From Roseovarius azorensis (GTDB lineage Bacteria; Pseudomonadota; Alphaproteobacteria; Rhodobacterales; Rhodobacteraceae), in contig NZ_FOAG01000017.1 of the NCBI RefSeq assembly GCF_900109455.1, positions 1-49,747 on the forward strand: DNA of 49,747 bases, in the 5' to 3' direction. Position 1 is the first letter of the stretch; the number at the start of each line of letters is the position of its first letter. The position numbers and the translations under genes are program-made. This document shows, piece by piece, positions 43,291-49,747 of the stretch. The notes beneath the pieces are model-generated. The model worked only from the letters and a program-made list of their open reading frames with translations, searched no databases and was not told the origin of the DNA.

Positions 43291-44467
43291 TGCGCCCCCA
43301 CGTGCTTTGGATGATCGCAGAGATCTCGTCGTTTACGGCGTTCATCGAGTCGATAGCCCGATCAAAGGTTTGCCGCGTGAACTCCCGCCGATCGGCTTCA
43401 TAAAGTGTCTGCTTGGTCAGCCCGGCATCCGATATCGCCGTGGACTCCACCATATGGTTGGTGAGGACCGATCGGCCAAACAGGCCGCGGATGAAGGCAA
43501 TCACTTCGGTTTGTGGAGCATCACCTACCTTGTAGCGAGTTGGCAGGAAGCGCAGCCAGTCAAAGCGCAGGTTTGCGCCCGCATCCCGGATGACCCCTAG
43601 CAAATCAGCCGTCATCCGCAGGAACTGTGACATTGACATAAGATCGAGCATTTGTGGGTGAACGGTCACTAGCACCCCCGATGAGGCGGAGAGAGCCGAC
43701 ATGGTCAGGAAGCCGAGCTGCGGCGGGCAGTCTATCACGACGACGTCGTAGCTCGCTTCCACGCGATCCAACGCATCGCGAACCCGGGCGAAAAAAGCCC
43801 GCGCACCGCTACGCTGGATCGCGGCAGGGGTCTCGTGCTCGAACTCCATGAGTTCGAGGTTTCCAGGAATCAGGTCGAGGCCGCGAATGTAAGTCTTGCG
43901 GATCACGTCCGAGATCGGAACCGGATCGTCGTAGCGGACCGCATCGTAGAGCGTCCCGCCTTCCATGAGGTCAAGCTCCGGCTGGATGCCGTGGAGCGCG
44001 GAGAGGGACGCCTGCGGGTCCAAGTCGATCGCGAGGACCCGATACCCCTTAAGGGCAAGTCGTTGTGCCAGATGTGCCGAGGTGGTGGTTTTGCCCGACC
44101 CGCCCTTGAAGTTCACAACGGATACGACCTGAAGCTCGTCCCCTTCGCGTCGCCCCGGCAGGTAGGTTCCTGGCTTTTTTGTATTTGTTTCCAGCGTCGT
44201 ACGGATATCCCAGATATCATCAAGCGTGTAGCGGCGGTGACTGCCGGCTGTCGTCTCGACATCTGCGATTTTTCCTTCTCGATGCAGCTTGCGAAGGTAG
44301 GTATGATCGACGCCGAGCAACTCGGCCGCCTCGCCGCTGGTCAAAGTGCGCATGACCTTCTTCGCGTCCGGGGGAAAGTGAGCCGCACGCTGAGCATGCA
44401 GATTCGACGCGAGAAGTTCCGCGTAATGCCCGATGGCGATGTCTAAGTCCTGCTCGGCTTCGCTCAT
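43274..44467 (-). CDS. repA: RepA partition ATPase (ParA family)
   Basis: A 397-residue RepA. An N-terminal MerR-like helix-turn-helix (LTSGEAAELLGVDHTYLRKL) precedes the deviant Walker A FKGGSGKTTT at about 120-129 and the second motif VIDCPPQLGFL. ParA-type ATPases move and separate plasmids and also repress the repABC promoter. It overlaps repB by 17 bases and begins the operon. The start ATG at 44467 has only a weak ribosome site. Confidence 0.95.
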   Translation of the reverse strand: MSEAEQDLDIAIGHYAELLASNLHAQRAAHFPPDAKKVMRTLTSGEAAELLGVDHTYLRKLHREGKIADVETTAGSHRRYTLDDIWDIRTTLETNTKKPGTYLPGRREGDELQVVSVVNFKGGSGKTTTSAHLAQRLALKGYRVLAIDLDPQASLSALHGIQPELDLMEGGTLYDAVRYDDPVPISDVIRKTYIRGLDLIPGNLELMEFEHETPAAIQRSGARAFFARVRDALDRVEASYDVVVIDCPPQLGFLTMSALSASSGVLVTVHPQMLDLMSMSQFLRMTADLLGVIRDAGANLRFDWLRFLPTRYKVGDAPQTEVIAFIRGLFGRSVLTNHMVESTAISDAGLTKQTLYEADRREFTRQTFDRAIDSMNAVNDEISAIIQSTWGRNGTKA

Positions 44468-44522
44468 GTCTGCCCCGATCCGTGGGCGCGTTTTTTATGT
44501 GACCGCGCGTTATTTTTCGAGA

Positions 44523-44551
44523 CTATTGCCCGAGCCACCAGATTCGTGCAA
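44523..44551 (-). promoter_or_regulatory. Predicted repABC promoter
   Basis: On the minus strand, -35 TTGCAC (44546-44551), spacer of 17, -10 CAATAG (44523-44528), giving a transcript start near 44516 and a leader of about 48 bases before repA. Prediction only. Confidence 0.45.
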
Positions 44552-44610
44552 GCACTTTCTAGATTTGGTAGGCGACTTACCCGTCACCACAAGAGGCCTG
44601 GAAGGCCAGC

Positions 44611-44654
44611 TTGATTTCAGAGGCGGGTGGATATACATGTTACTCAGTATATCC
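44611..44654 (+). promoter_or_regulatory. vapBC promoter with inverted-repeat operator
   Basis: An inverted repeat with arms GGATATAC (44629-44636) and GTATATCC (44647-44654) lies 17 bases before the vapB start. A possible promoter, TTGATT (44611-44616) and TACATG (44634-44639), has its -10 inside the operator, as expected for autorepression by VapBC. Confidence 0.65.
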
Positions 44655-44671
44655 AAACTAGGGAGGCCGAG

Positions 44672-44899
44672 ATGCAAATAGCAAAATGGGGCAACTCGCT
44701 GGCAGTCCGCTTGCCTGCGGAGCTGGTGCGTAAGCTCGGCCTCAAGGAAGGTGACCAGATCGACCTCGTGAAGGACGGCGGCAGGTTCAAGGTCCAGCGC
44801 CAGCCTCGCGCCGATGAAGTTCTCGATGGGCTGCGTCGTTTTCGTGGCAAACTGCCCGCTGCCGAGCGGTTGACACGCGATGCCGCGCATGAGCGCTGA
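44672..44899 (+). CDS. vapB: VapB-type antitoxin (AbrB/MazE-like swapped-hairpin fold)
   Basis: A 75-residue antitoxin. The first ~45 residues form an AbrB/SpoVT domain: MQIAKWGNSLAVRLPAELV followed by LGLKEGDQIDL. The C-terminal part should wrap the PIN toxin. The ATG at 44672 has GGGAGG seven bases upstream; a longer frame from 44627 covers the operator. It overlaps vapC by 11 bases and is followed on the same strand by the toxin. Confidence 0.92.
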   Translation: MQIAKWGNSLAVRLPAELVRKLGLKEGDQIDLVKDGGRFKVQRQPRADEVLDGLRRFRGKLPAAERLTRDAAHER

Positions 44900-45284
44900 G
44901 TTCGCAGACACGAATGTCATTCTCTACTTGCTTGATGACGGTCCTAAGTCTGATCGAGCCGAGGAAATCCTGGGACAGGGGCCCCGGATCAGTGTTCAGG
45001 TCCTGAACGAAGCGCTGGTCAATTGTCGGAGGAAGGCGGGCCTGAGCTGGGACGAGACGGGCGCTTTCCTGGCCGGCATTCAGGCACTCTGTCCCGTCGA
45101 GGATCTGACCCTGCAGACGCACGAGGTCGGGCGCGCCCTGGCGGAACGCTACGACTTTTCGGTCTATGACGCGATGATCGTGTCTGCCGCACTGATCGCG
45201 AAGTGCACAACATTGTGGAGCGAGGACATGCACGACGGACTGCTGGTGGAAGATCAGTTGCGCGTCGTCAATCCATTCTCCTGA
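44889..45284 (+). CDS. vapC: VapC-type PIN-domain RNase toxin
   Basis: A 131-residue PIN toxin with the expected acidic residues: Asp7 in ADTNV, Glu41 in LNEAL, Asp94 in VYDAMI, and Asp113 with Asp116 in WSEDMHDG. VapC toxins cleave tRNA or rRNA when the antitoxin is lost, keeping the plasmid in the population. I chose the ATG at 44889 (MSAEFADTN); an ATG at 44880 gives three more residues. It ends 31 bases inside the end of the convergent serine recombinase gene. Confidence 0.93.
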   Translation: MSAEFADTNVILYLLDDGPKSDRAEEILGQGPRISVQVLNEALVNCRRKAGLSWDETGAFLAGIQALCPVEDLTLQTHEVGRALAERYDFSVYDAMIVSAALIAKCTTLWSEDMHDGLLVEDQLRVVNPFS

Positions 45285-46186
45285 CACGTCATGGCGGGGC
45301 TGTGTTCCAACAATCCAAGTCGCTCGGCGCGTTCCAGCAGCATCCTCACGGAAGAAGGCTGCCAGCTTGTCCGGCCGCGCGGGGTCCGTTCGCGCATGGC
45401 CTCCAGCCTGTCGCAGATCGCCTGGAGCGTGATGTCAGGATCGGCGCCCTTGATACCTGCCACGATGGCGGGCAAGCGGTCGTCGGTATCGCGCCGCCCT
45501 GCACGGTCAAGGACGGTCTCCGGCAGGAAGCCGTCGCGCACATAGGCTTTCACGGCACGGAGCAGGCGGCTTTGGGTCCAGCGCCGGTCATGGGGCAGGG
45601 GGCCATTGATGATCCGCAACATGTCCTCCCAGGCCATATCGGGACGCAACCGACGGACATGTGGAACCCAATCCTGCGCCGTCTCGTTCAGACGCTCCAT
45701 ATAGCCGTCCTGTCGCGCCAGTCGGACCTTACGCAACGCGGTCGGGTCTTTGGCGCGAAGGCCGGGGTTGCCGCCGACTCGGCCCGCTTGACGCGCGCTG
45801 GCAAGACCGGCCTTGGTGCGCTCTCGGATCAGCGCGCGCTCGAACTCGGCCGCGGCACCCAGGACCTGCAGGGTGAACTTGCCCTGTGGCGAGGAGGTGT
45901 CGATCGGATCGGTCAGCGAGCGGAAGAAGGCACCCTTGGCCTCCAGTCGCTCGATTACTTCCAGAAGGTGCGACAAGGATCGCGCCAGACGGTCGATGCG
46001 CACGACGACCAGCGTATCGCCCCTTCCGATACGCTCCAGCACACGCGCAAGTACCGGCCGAGCGCGATCACCGCCTGAGGCGTGCTCTTCGAATATCTCG
46101 ACGCATCCCACGGTTTGCAGGGCCTCAGACTGGGGCAGGGGGGTCTGATCCTCTGTCGATACGCGCGCATAGCCTATCAGGGGCAT
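45254..46186 (-). CDS. Serine recombinase (resolvase/invertase family)
   Basis: A 310-residue resolvase. The catalytic domain begins MPLIGYARVSTEDQ with nucleophile Ser10, then DRLARSLSHLLEVI with the usual Arg pair, and the long helix LGAAAEFERALIRERTKAGL. The C-terminal ~170 residues are longer than in Tn3 resolvases and hold a second helical DNA-binding region. I chose the ATG at 46186, matching the family start; the frame upstream reads through the parD promoter. It may resolve plasmid dimers or transposon cointegrates. The tniABQ element lacks its own resolvase, so it could serve that element in trans (inference). Confidence 0.88.
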   Translation of the reverse strand: MPLIGYARVSTEDQTPLPQSEALQTVGCVEIFEEHASGGDRARPVLARVLERIGRGDTLVVVRIDRLARSLSHLLEVIERLEAKGAFFRSLTDPIDTSSPQGKFTLQVLGAAAEFERALIRERTKAGLASARQAGRVGGNPGLRAKDPTALRKVRLARQDGYMERLNETAQDWVPHVRRLRPDMAWEDMLRIINGPLPHDRRWTQSRLLRAVKAYVRDGFLPETVLDRAGRRDTDDRLPAIVAGIKGADPDITLQAICDRLEAMRERTPRGRTSWQPSSVRMLLERAERLGLLEHSPAMTCQENGLTTRN

Positions 46187-46244
46187 GAAATTCGGCCGTT
46201 TGCAATTTAAGATATCGCCAATAAACGACCGTTTGGTTCCGTTT

Positions 46245-46294
46245 TGTATGAGCCGTTCTTGCACTTTGGCAAACTTTGTCATACATGCTACTAA
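46245..46294 (+). promoter_or_regulatory. Predicted parDE promoter and inverted repeat
   Basis: TTGGCA (46266-46271), 17 bases, TACTAA (46289-46294). A 7-base inverted pair, TGTATGA (46245-46251) and TCATACA (46279-46285), flanks the -35 and could be the ParD operator. This region is shared with the divergent serine recombinase gene. Confidence 0.45.
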
Positions 46295-46307
46295 TAAGGA
46301 GATCACC

Positions 46308-46553
46308 ATGGGCACCATGAATATTTCGTTGCCGGACCAAATGAAAAACTGGGTCGAAGAACAGGCAAAAACCGGACGATATGCGAATTCCAGCGACTAC
46401 GTTCGCGATCTGATCCGGCGCGACCGTGCCCGTCGCGAGGCCATTGCTGAAATTCAGGCTGCTGTCGACGCAGGCCTCTCCGGTGGTCCCGCGACCTCGC
46501 TTGATCGCAGCACGTTCAAGTCTCGGATGCACGCCAAATATGCCGGAGAATAA
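46308..46553 (+). CDS. parD: ParD-type antitoxin (CC2985 family)
   Basis: An 81-residue ribbon-helix-helix antitoxin: MGTMNISLPDQMKNWVEEQ, then ANSSDYVRDLIRRDRARREA. The ATG at 46308 has AAGGAG five bases upstream. The C-terminal tail should bind the toxin. It overlaps parE by 14 bases, the normal arrangement. Confidence 0.93.
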   Translation: MGTMNISLPDQMKNWVEEQAKTGRYANSSDYVRDLIRRDRARREAIAEIQAAVDAGLSGGPATSLDRSTFKSRMHAKYAGE

Positions 46554-46848
46554 CGGTTGGGTCATTCGACCCGCGGCTGAAACCGACTTGTCCGACATCT
46601 GGCACTACGGCGCAGACACCTGGGGCATCGAACAGGCAGATCGCTATGCTGATGGCCTGTTTTCGTTATTCGACCTGCTTTCCGACTTTCCAGAAATGGC
46701 CCGGGAACGCGACGAGTTCTCACCCCCGGTTCGCATTCATCCCAGTGGCGTGCACCTGGTGATCTACCGAGCGGAGGGGCAGGGGATCGAGATCATTCGC
46801 ATATTGCATGCTCACCAGAACCTCACGGCCTATCTGCTTGACGACTGA
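46540..46848 (+). CDS. parE: ParE/RelE-type toxin
   Basis: A 102-residue toxin of the ParE/RelE fold. Typical segments are VIRPAAETDLSDIWHYGADTWG at the start, the helix QADRYADGLFSLFDLLSDFP, and HLVIYRAEGQGIEIIRILHAHQ near the end. ParE toxins poison DNA gyrase; related folds cut mRNA. The ATG at 46540 overlaps the parD end, and the stop is three bases from the end of the convergent recombinase gene. Confidence 0.93.
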   Translation: MPENNGWVIRPAAETDLSDIWHYGADTWGIEQADRYADGLFSLFDLLSDFPEMARERDEFSPPVRIHPSGVHLVIYRAEGQGIEIIRILHAHQNLTAYLLDD

Positions 46849-46851
46849 TCG

Positions 46852-47949
46852 TCACAATCCCGCGGCTTTGGTTAGGTTCACCCTGAACCTGTCTCGACGG
46901 CGCTGGTAGCGACGGGTCATCTCGGCAGATGCGTGACCTAGCTGCTTCTGGACGTAGCGCTCATCAACTTCCGCTGAACTGGCGAGGCCGGCGCGCAACG
47001 AGTGACCGGAGAACAGCGCTAGGCGGTCCTTCTCGGGCAGGTCGGATCGGATGCCGGCATCCAGGACCGTGCGTTTGATCAGGCGGGCCACATGTTTGTC
47101 GGAAAGGCGGGCTTCGAGCGCTTTCTTGCCGTCGCGGGAGGTGCGCACGAACACCGGCCCGAAGTCGATCTTCGCGAAATGCAGCCATTGTTCAAGCGCA
47201 TGGACCGGGCAGGTTTGCTCGGATGACCCGCGCCCAATCTCGACCTCGCGCCAGCCGGTTTTGGCATTCAATGTCAGTATCACACCATTCTCGAGGATTT
47301 CGATCCAACCACCACTGTTGGGCGTGTTATCCTTGCCGACATCCAGGCTGACGATCTCGGAGCGTCTGAGGCCGCCAGCGTAGCCAATCAAAAGGATCGC
47401 CCGATCTCGCAGCCCGCGCAGGTCATAGGGCAGGGTGGCCACCATCGCCAGGATGTCCTCGGCCAGAATGGCTTCTTTCTGCGCCGGCGGTCGCGCGTGT
47501 TTTCGCTTGATCCCCGCCAGCACCGTGGCGATGTGCCGGTTCTTGCGATCGAGGGTGAATCCCCGCTGCGCGTAGTTCCAGGCGAGACCCGAGAGGCGGC
47601 GGTCTATGGTGCTGACCGAAAGGGTAGAGGAGGGGCCTGACCCGGACGCAAGATCCGCGAGGTACAGGCCGATCATCTCCGGCGACGGCGGCAGCGGCTC
47701 AGCGCCCTTCATCCGGCACCATCGCGCAAAATGCGTCCAGTCCTTGGCATAGGCTTTCAGCGTGTTCTCCGAGGCCGCGGCACGGGCGTAGTCGCGAGCG
47801 GTTTCGACCAACCGGTCGAGCGCGCCGGATCCGGCCACAGACGAAGGGAGGCTCAAGGCCTCTCCGTCCTGGCGATCTCGCTCGTTGTCATCGTTGGAAG
47901 AAGACACGTTTGCCGCTTCTGAGCTCGATTTCTCGATGTTTTCTGCCAT
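46852..47949 (-). CDS. Tyrosine recombinase/integrase (copy 2)
   Basis: A 365-residue tyrosine recombinase closely related to the one at 38232-39395: the same catalytic blocks GGLRRSEI, GHSLRAGLASSAEVDERY, LGHAS and the nucleophile in RRYQRRRDRF, with a different N-terminal ~70 residues. I chose the ATG at 47949 (MAENIEKSS); one at 47961 is also possible. It is divergent from the DUF1403-scpB pair, and a 29-base inverted repeat lies in the short gap. Keeping this gene next to DUF1403-scpB suggests a module of three genes (inference). Confidence 0.9.
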   Translation of the reverse strand: MAENIEKSSSEAANVSSSNDDNERDRQDGEALSLPSSVAGSGALDRLVETARDYARAAASENTLKAYAKDWTHFARWCRMKGAEPLPPSPEMIGLYLADLASGSGPSSTLSVSTIDRRLSGLAWNYAQRGFTLDRKNRHIATVLAGIKRKHARPPAQKEAILAEDILAMVATLPYDLRGLRDRAILLIGYAGGLRRSEIVSLDVGKDNTPNSGGWIEILENGVILTLNAKTGWREVEIGRGSSEQTCPVHALEQWLHFAKIDFGPVFVRTSRDGKKALEARLSDKHVARLIKRTVLDAGIRSDLPEKDRLALFSGHSLRAGLASSAEVDERYVQKQLGHASAEMTRRYQRRRDRFRVNLTKAAGL

Positions 47950-47969
47950 GCCGCTGAGCATATCGTTTT

Positions 47970-47998
47970 ATGTCCGATAATGCAAACTTATTGGACAT
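47970..47998. promoter_or_regulatory. 11-7-11 inverted repeat next to a recombinase gene
   Basis: Arms ATGTCCGATAA (47970-47980) and TTATTGGACAT (47988-47998) match 10 of 11 as an inverted repeat around the 7-base spacer TGCAAAC. Tyrosine recombinases bind such paired arms and exchange strands across a 6-8 base spacer, so this is a candidate crossover site. An operator for the recombinase gene or for DUF1403 is the alternative. Confidence 0.55.
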
Positions 47999-48074
47999 AG
48001 TGGAGAGCTGTAAGGTGGGGCGGTTTCTACACAATATGGTAGGCAAAAGCGCCGCGACGGGATAGTGTGGTGGC

Positions 48075-48965
48075 ATGACCTATCAGTCCACAGCGATCTC
48101 CGACGACCCAGTTACCCTACCAAAGCTGCCCGGCTGGGTCACCTCCGAACGGGCGAAAACCCCTGAAGATGTGGCCTTTATGTCCGGCGCTGCACTGAGC
48201 CATCAGCATCTTGTGTTGGGTCACGACGCGGTCCCCCAGGTTTTGCTCCGCGCGCGGTTGGCTTTGCGCGCCGCAGAGCGCTGTGTGGCGAATACGGGTC
48301 GATCCGAACGGGCAGCAGAGTTACGCGATGCCGTCGGGTTTCTGCAGCCAGGTGACAGTCCCGGGCCTGCCGGTGAGATCACCCTATCCTGGCAACGGGC
48401 GGTGGAGCGGCCAGTCTCGGTCAGTACACTTAATCGAGCATTGCCTGCTTTGGATCCTGAGGCGATCGCTACTTGGCTTGATATGGGGCAGGGGGCACCG
48501 GTCGCGCGGGCGTCGACTGTCTTGGAGGCAGTCCTGGAAGATCGACCCCGCGATCAAACGGCTGCGCTGCTCCTGACCGAAGCGGCGCTGGCGCAGGCGC
48601 TCGGTTGGTCATATGTCCTGCCGCTGCTGTCGATGGGACTGAAGCGTGGCGATTTGCGGAAGACCGGCGCGGAGCTGCGATTTGCCTGTCATCTGGCGAT
48701 CGGTACGGCAGCGGTCGAGGCGACGCGAGAGACTAACGATTTGTCACGCCGGGCCGCTCGGCTTCGGGCGATAGCGCCGAAGTTGCGGGCCAAAGGCGCA
48801 GAGGAGGCGGTGGCTGTGTTCCTGACACACGATGCCGTGGCTCCGACAGCGCTGACCTCGCTGCGATCCGATCGAGCAGCGCGGCGGTTTTGCGACCGGC
48901 TGGTCGCGCTTGGCGCCGTGCGCGAGCTGACCGGGCGCGACACATTCCGGCTCTACGGGATCTAA
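48075..48965 (+). CDS. DUF1403 family protein (complete copy)
   Basis: A 296-residue protein of unknown function. It is rich in Ala, Leu and Arg and looks mostly helical, with no signal peptide, membrane helix or catalytic motif that I can see. The C-terminal ~120 residues match the partial protein at the left end of the window. The scpB-like gene follows after three bases, and a tyrosine recombinase gene is divergent from it 113-125 bases upstream. The ATG at 48075 begins MTYQSTAISDD and is the first in frame. Whatever it does, its tight link with ScpB suggests that the two proteins work together on DNA (inference). Confidence 0.8.
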   Translation: MTYQSTAISDDPVTLPKLPGWVTSERAKTPEDVAFMSGAALSHQHLVLGHDAVPQVLLRARLALRAAERCVANTGRSERAAELRDAVGFLQPGDSPGPAGEITLSWQRAVERPVSVSTLNRALPALDPEAIATWLDMGQGAPVARASTVLEAVLEDRPRDQTAALLLTEAALAQALGWSYVLPLLSMGLKRGDLRKTGAELRFACHLAIGTAAVEATRETNDLSRRAARLRAIAPKLRAKGAEEAVAVFLTHDAVAPTALTSLRSDRAARRFCDRLVALGAVRELTGRDTFRLYGI

Positions 48966-48968
48966 GCG

Positions 48969-49571
48969 ATGGCGAAGGATCATACTGAATCCGAGCTTGA
49001 CCGCGAGCTCGAAGACCTGCCGGCCGAGCTGCGGTGGCGGGAATGGATGCGCCGGATCGAGGCGGTGCTGTTCGCCTCTGCGTCCCCGGTCCCGCGCGAG
49101 GATCTGGCGCGCGTTGTGGGGCAGGGGGCATCGGTCGACATTTTGGTCGAGGACCTGAAGGCCGAACTGGCTGAGCGGCCCTATGAAATTGCCTGCGTCG
49201 CTGACGCCTGGATGTTGCGCACGCGACCCGTCTATGCGGCGGCCATCCGGGCAGCCGCGGATGTGGGCGAGCAGGACCTCGATCTGCGTGAATACGACAT
49301 CGCCGTGTTGGCCGCCATTGCCTATCACCAACCAATCACGCGCGACGGGCTGAAGGACATCTTTGGCAAGGACATCAGCCGTGACCTGATCGGGCGGTTA
49401 CACGCGCGTGATCTGATTGGAACCGGCCCACGATCCCCGCGGCGCGGGGCACCCTATACCTACGTGACGACCGAGCAGTTCCTTGTCGCCTTTGATCTCA
49501 AGTCGCTGCATGACCTGCCGGATCGGGAACAGCTCGAGGATGCCGGCGTATTGTCGGCGGTGGGGACCTAA
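48969..49571 (+). CDS. scpB: ScpB-like segregation/condensation protein (copy 2)
   Basis: A 200-residue ScpB-family protein. It keeps the same landmarks as copy 1 (442-1062): RIEAVLFASASPV, LARVVGQGASV, IAYHQPI, LKDIFGKDISRDL and GPRSPRRGAP. The two copies differ at about one third of positions by eye, so the duplication is old or they came from separate elements. It begins three bases after DUF1403, on the same strand and in the same order as the left-hand pair, about 48.5 kb away. Confidence 0.87.
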   Translation: MAKDHTESELDRELEDLPAELRWREWMRRIEAVLFASASPVPREDLARVVGQGASVDILVEDLKAELAERPYEIACVADAWMLRTRPVYAAAIRAAADVGEQDLDLREYDIAVLAAIAYHQPITRDGLKDIFGKDISRDLIGRLHARDLIGTGPRSPRRGAPYTYVTTEQFLVAFDLKSLHDLPDREQLEDAGVLSAVGT

Positions 49572-49607
49572 GCCAGCTCCCAGAACACAAACTGAGGTCG
49601 GCTTCCG

Positions 49608-49747
49608 CTACTTGGCGGTGTCGGCGCGCGAGCAGATCGGTTCAAGCGTTGTCCAGATGTCATCGACGACCTGCGCGAGGCTCATGCCTTCGATGTCGGT
49701 CGCCTCGGAATAGGCGATCCACTGTGCAGACTTTGTTGCATCTGTTG
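49608..49747 (-). CDS. C-terminal end of an unidentified protein (5' end outside window)
   Basis: A minus-strand frame open to the window edge encodes 46 residues ending in the TAG at 49608-49610. The sequence AQWIAYSEATDIEGMSLAQV and the following VVDDIWTTLEPICSRAD have the composition of real protein, but I do not recognise the family. It converges on scpB copy 2. Confidence 0.45.
   Translation of the reverse strand, partial: TDATKSAQWIAYSEATDIEGMSLAQVVDDIWTTLEPICSRADTAK

Overview
The window looks like part of a repABC plasmid (or chromid) from an alphaproteobacterium, most likely a member of the Rhodobacterales. The reasons are the complete RepA/RepB/RepC replicon with an antisense RNA gene between repB and repC, the high GC content, and two DUF1403-ScpB gene pairs, a pairing I associate with that order. 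The organism call is inference; no rRNA or tRNA gene is present.

Layout. (1) 1-1062: the end of a DUF1403 gene and an scpB-like gene. (2) 1111-18438: a 17-kb run of eight genes, all on the minus strand, carrying antiviral functions. In transcription order these are a Druantia-like set (DruA, a 953-residue protein, a DruD-sized protein, and a giant DruE helicase with a DUF1998-like C-terminus), a nuclease-SF1 helicase fusion, a HEPN-domain protein, and a complete SPARTA pair (TIR-APAZ and a short Argonaute). (3) 18781-20548: an AbiE toxin-antitoxin operon with a duplicated operator that touches its start codon; its far end joins a beheaded tyrosine recombinase gene. (4) 20962-31308: a heat and proteotoxic-stress island of the TLQC/locus-of-heat-resistance kind: FtsH, three Hsp20 proteins, a ClpK/ClpG-like disaggregase, HdeD, an NDUFS4-like protein, YfdX, HtpX and a TrkA-C membrane protein. 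(5) 31315-38113: a transporter gene cut by an ISL3-family insertion sequence, then a 3.66-kb tniABQ transposon with perfect 25-bp ends that cuts a second tniA gene. (6) 38232-48074: the plasmid backbone: two related tyrosine recombinases, a decayed large ParB gene, repCBA with palindromic parS-like sites and an antisense RNA, VapBC, a serine recombinase and ParDE. (7) 48075-49747: the second DUF1403-ScpB pair and the end of an unidentified gene.

Working together: repABC and the two small toxin-antitoxin pairs keep the replicon in the population, while the cargo gives two selectable benefits, phage/plasmid defence and survival of heat or protein damage. The GGGCAGGG octamer (a KOPS/AIMS-type word) lies only on the minus strand from 22.5 to 39.1 kb and only on the plus strand from 40.3 to 49.1 kb. 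The switch falls next to the replicon, which supports an active origin there. The defence block (1.1-22.5 kb) has none of these octamers, as expected for recently acquired DNA.

The most unusual points are the unbroken Druantia-like/helicase-nuclease/HEPN/SPARTA gene train and the recurring tyrosine recombinase-DUF1403-ScpB association.
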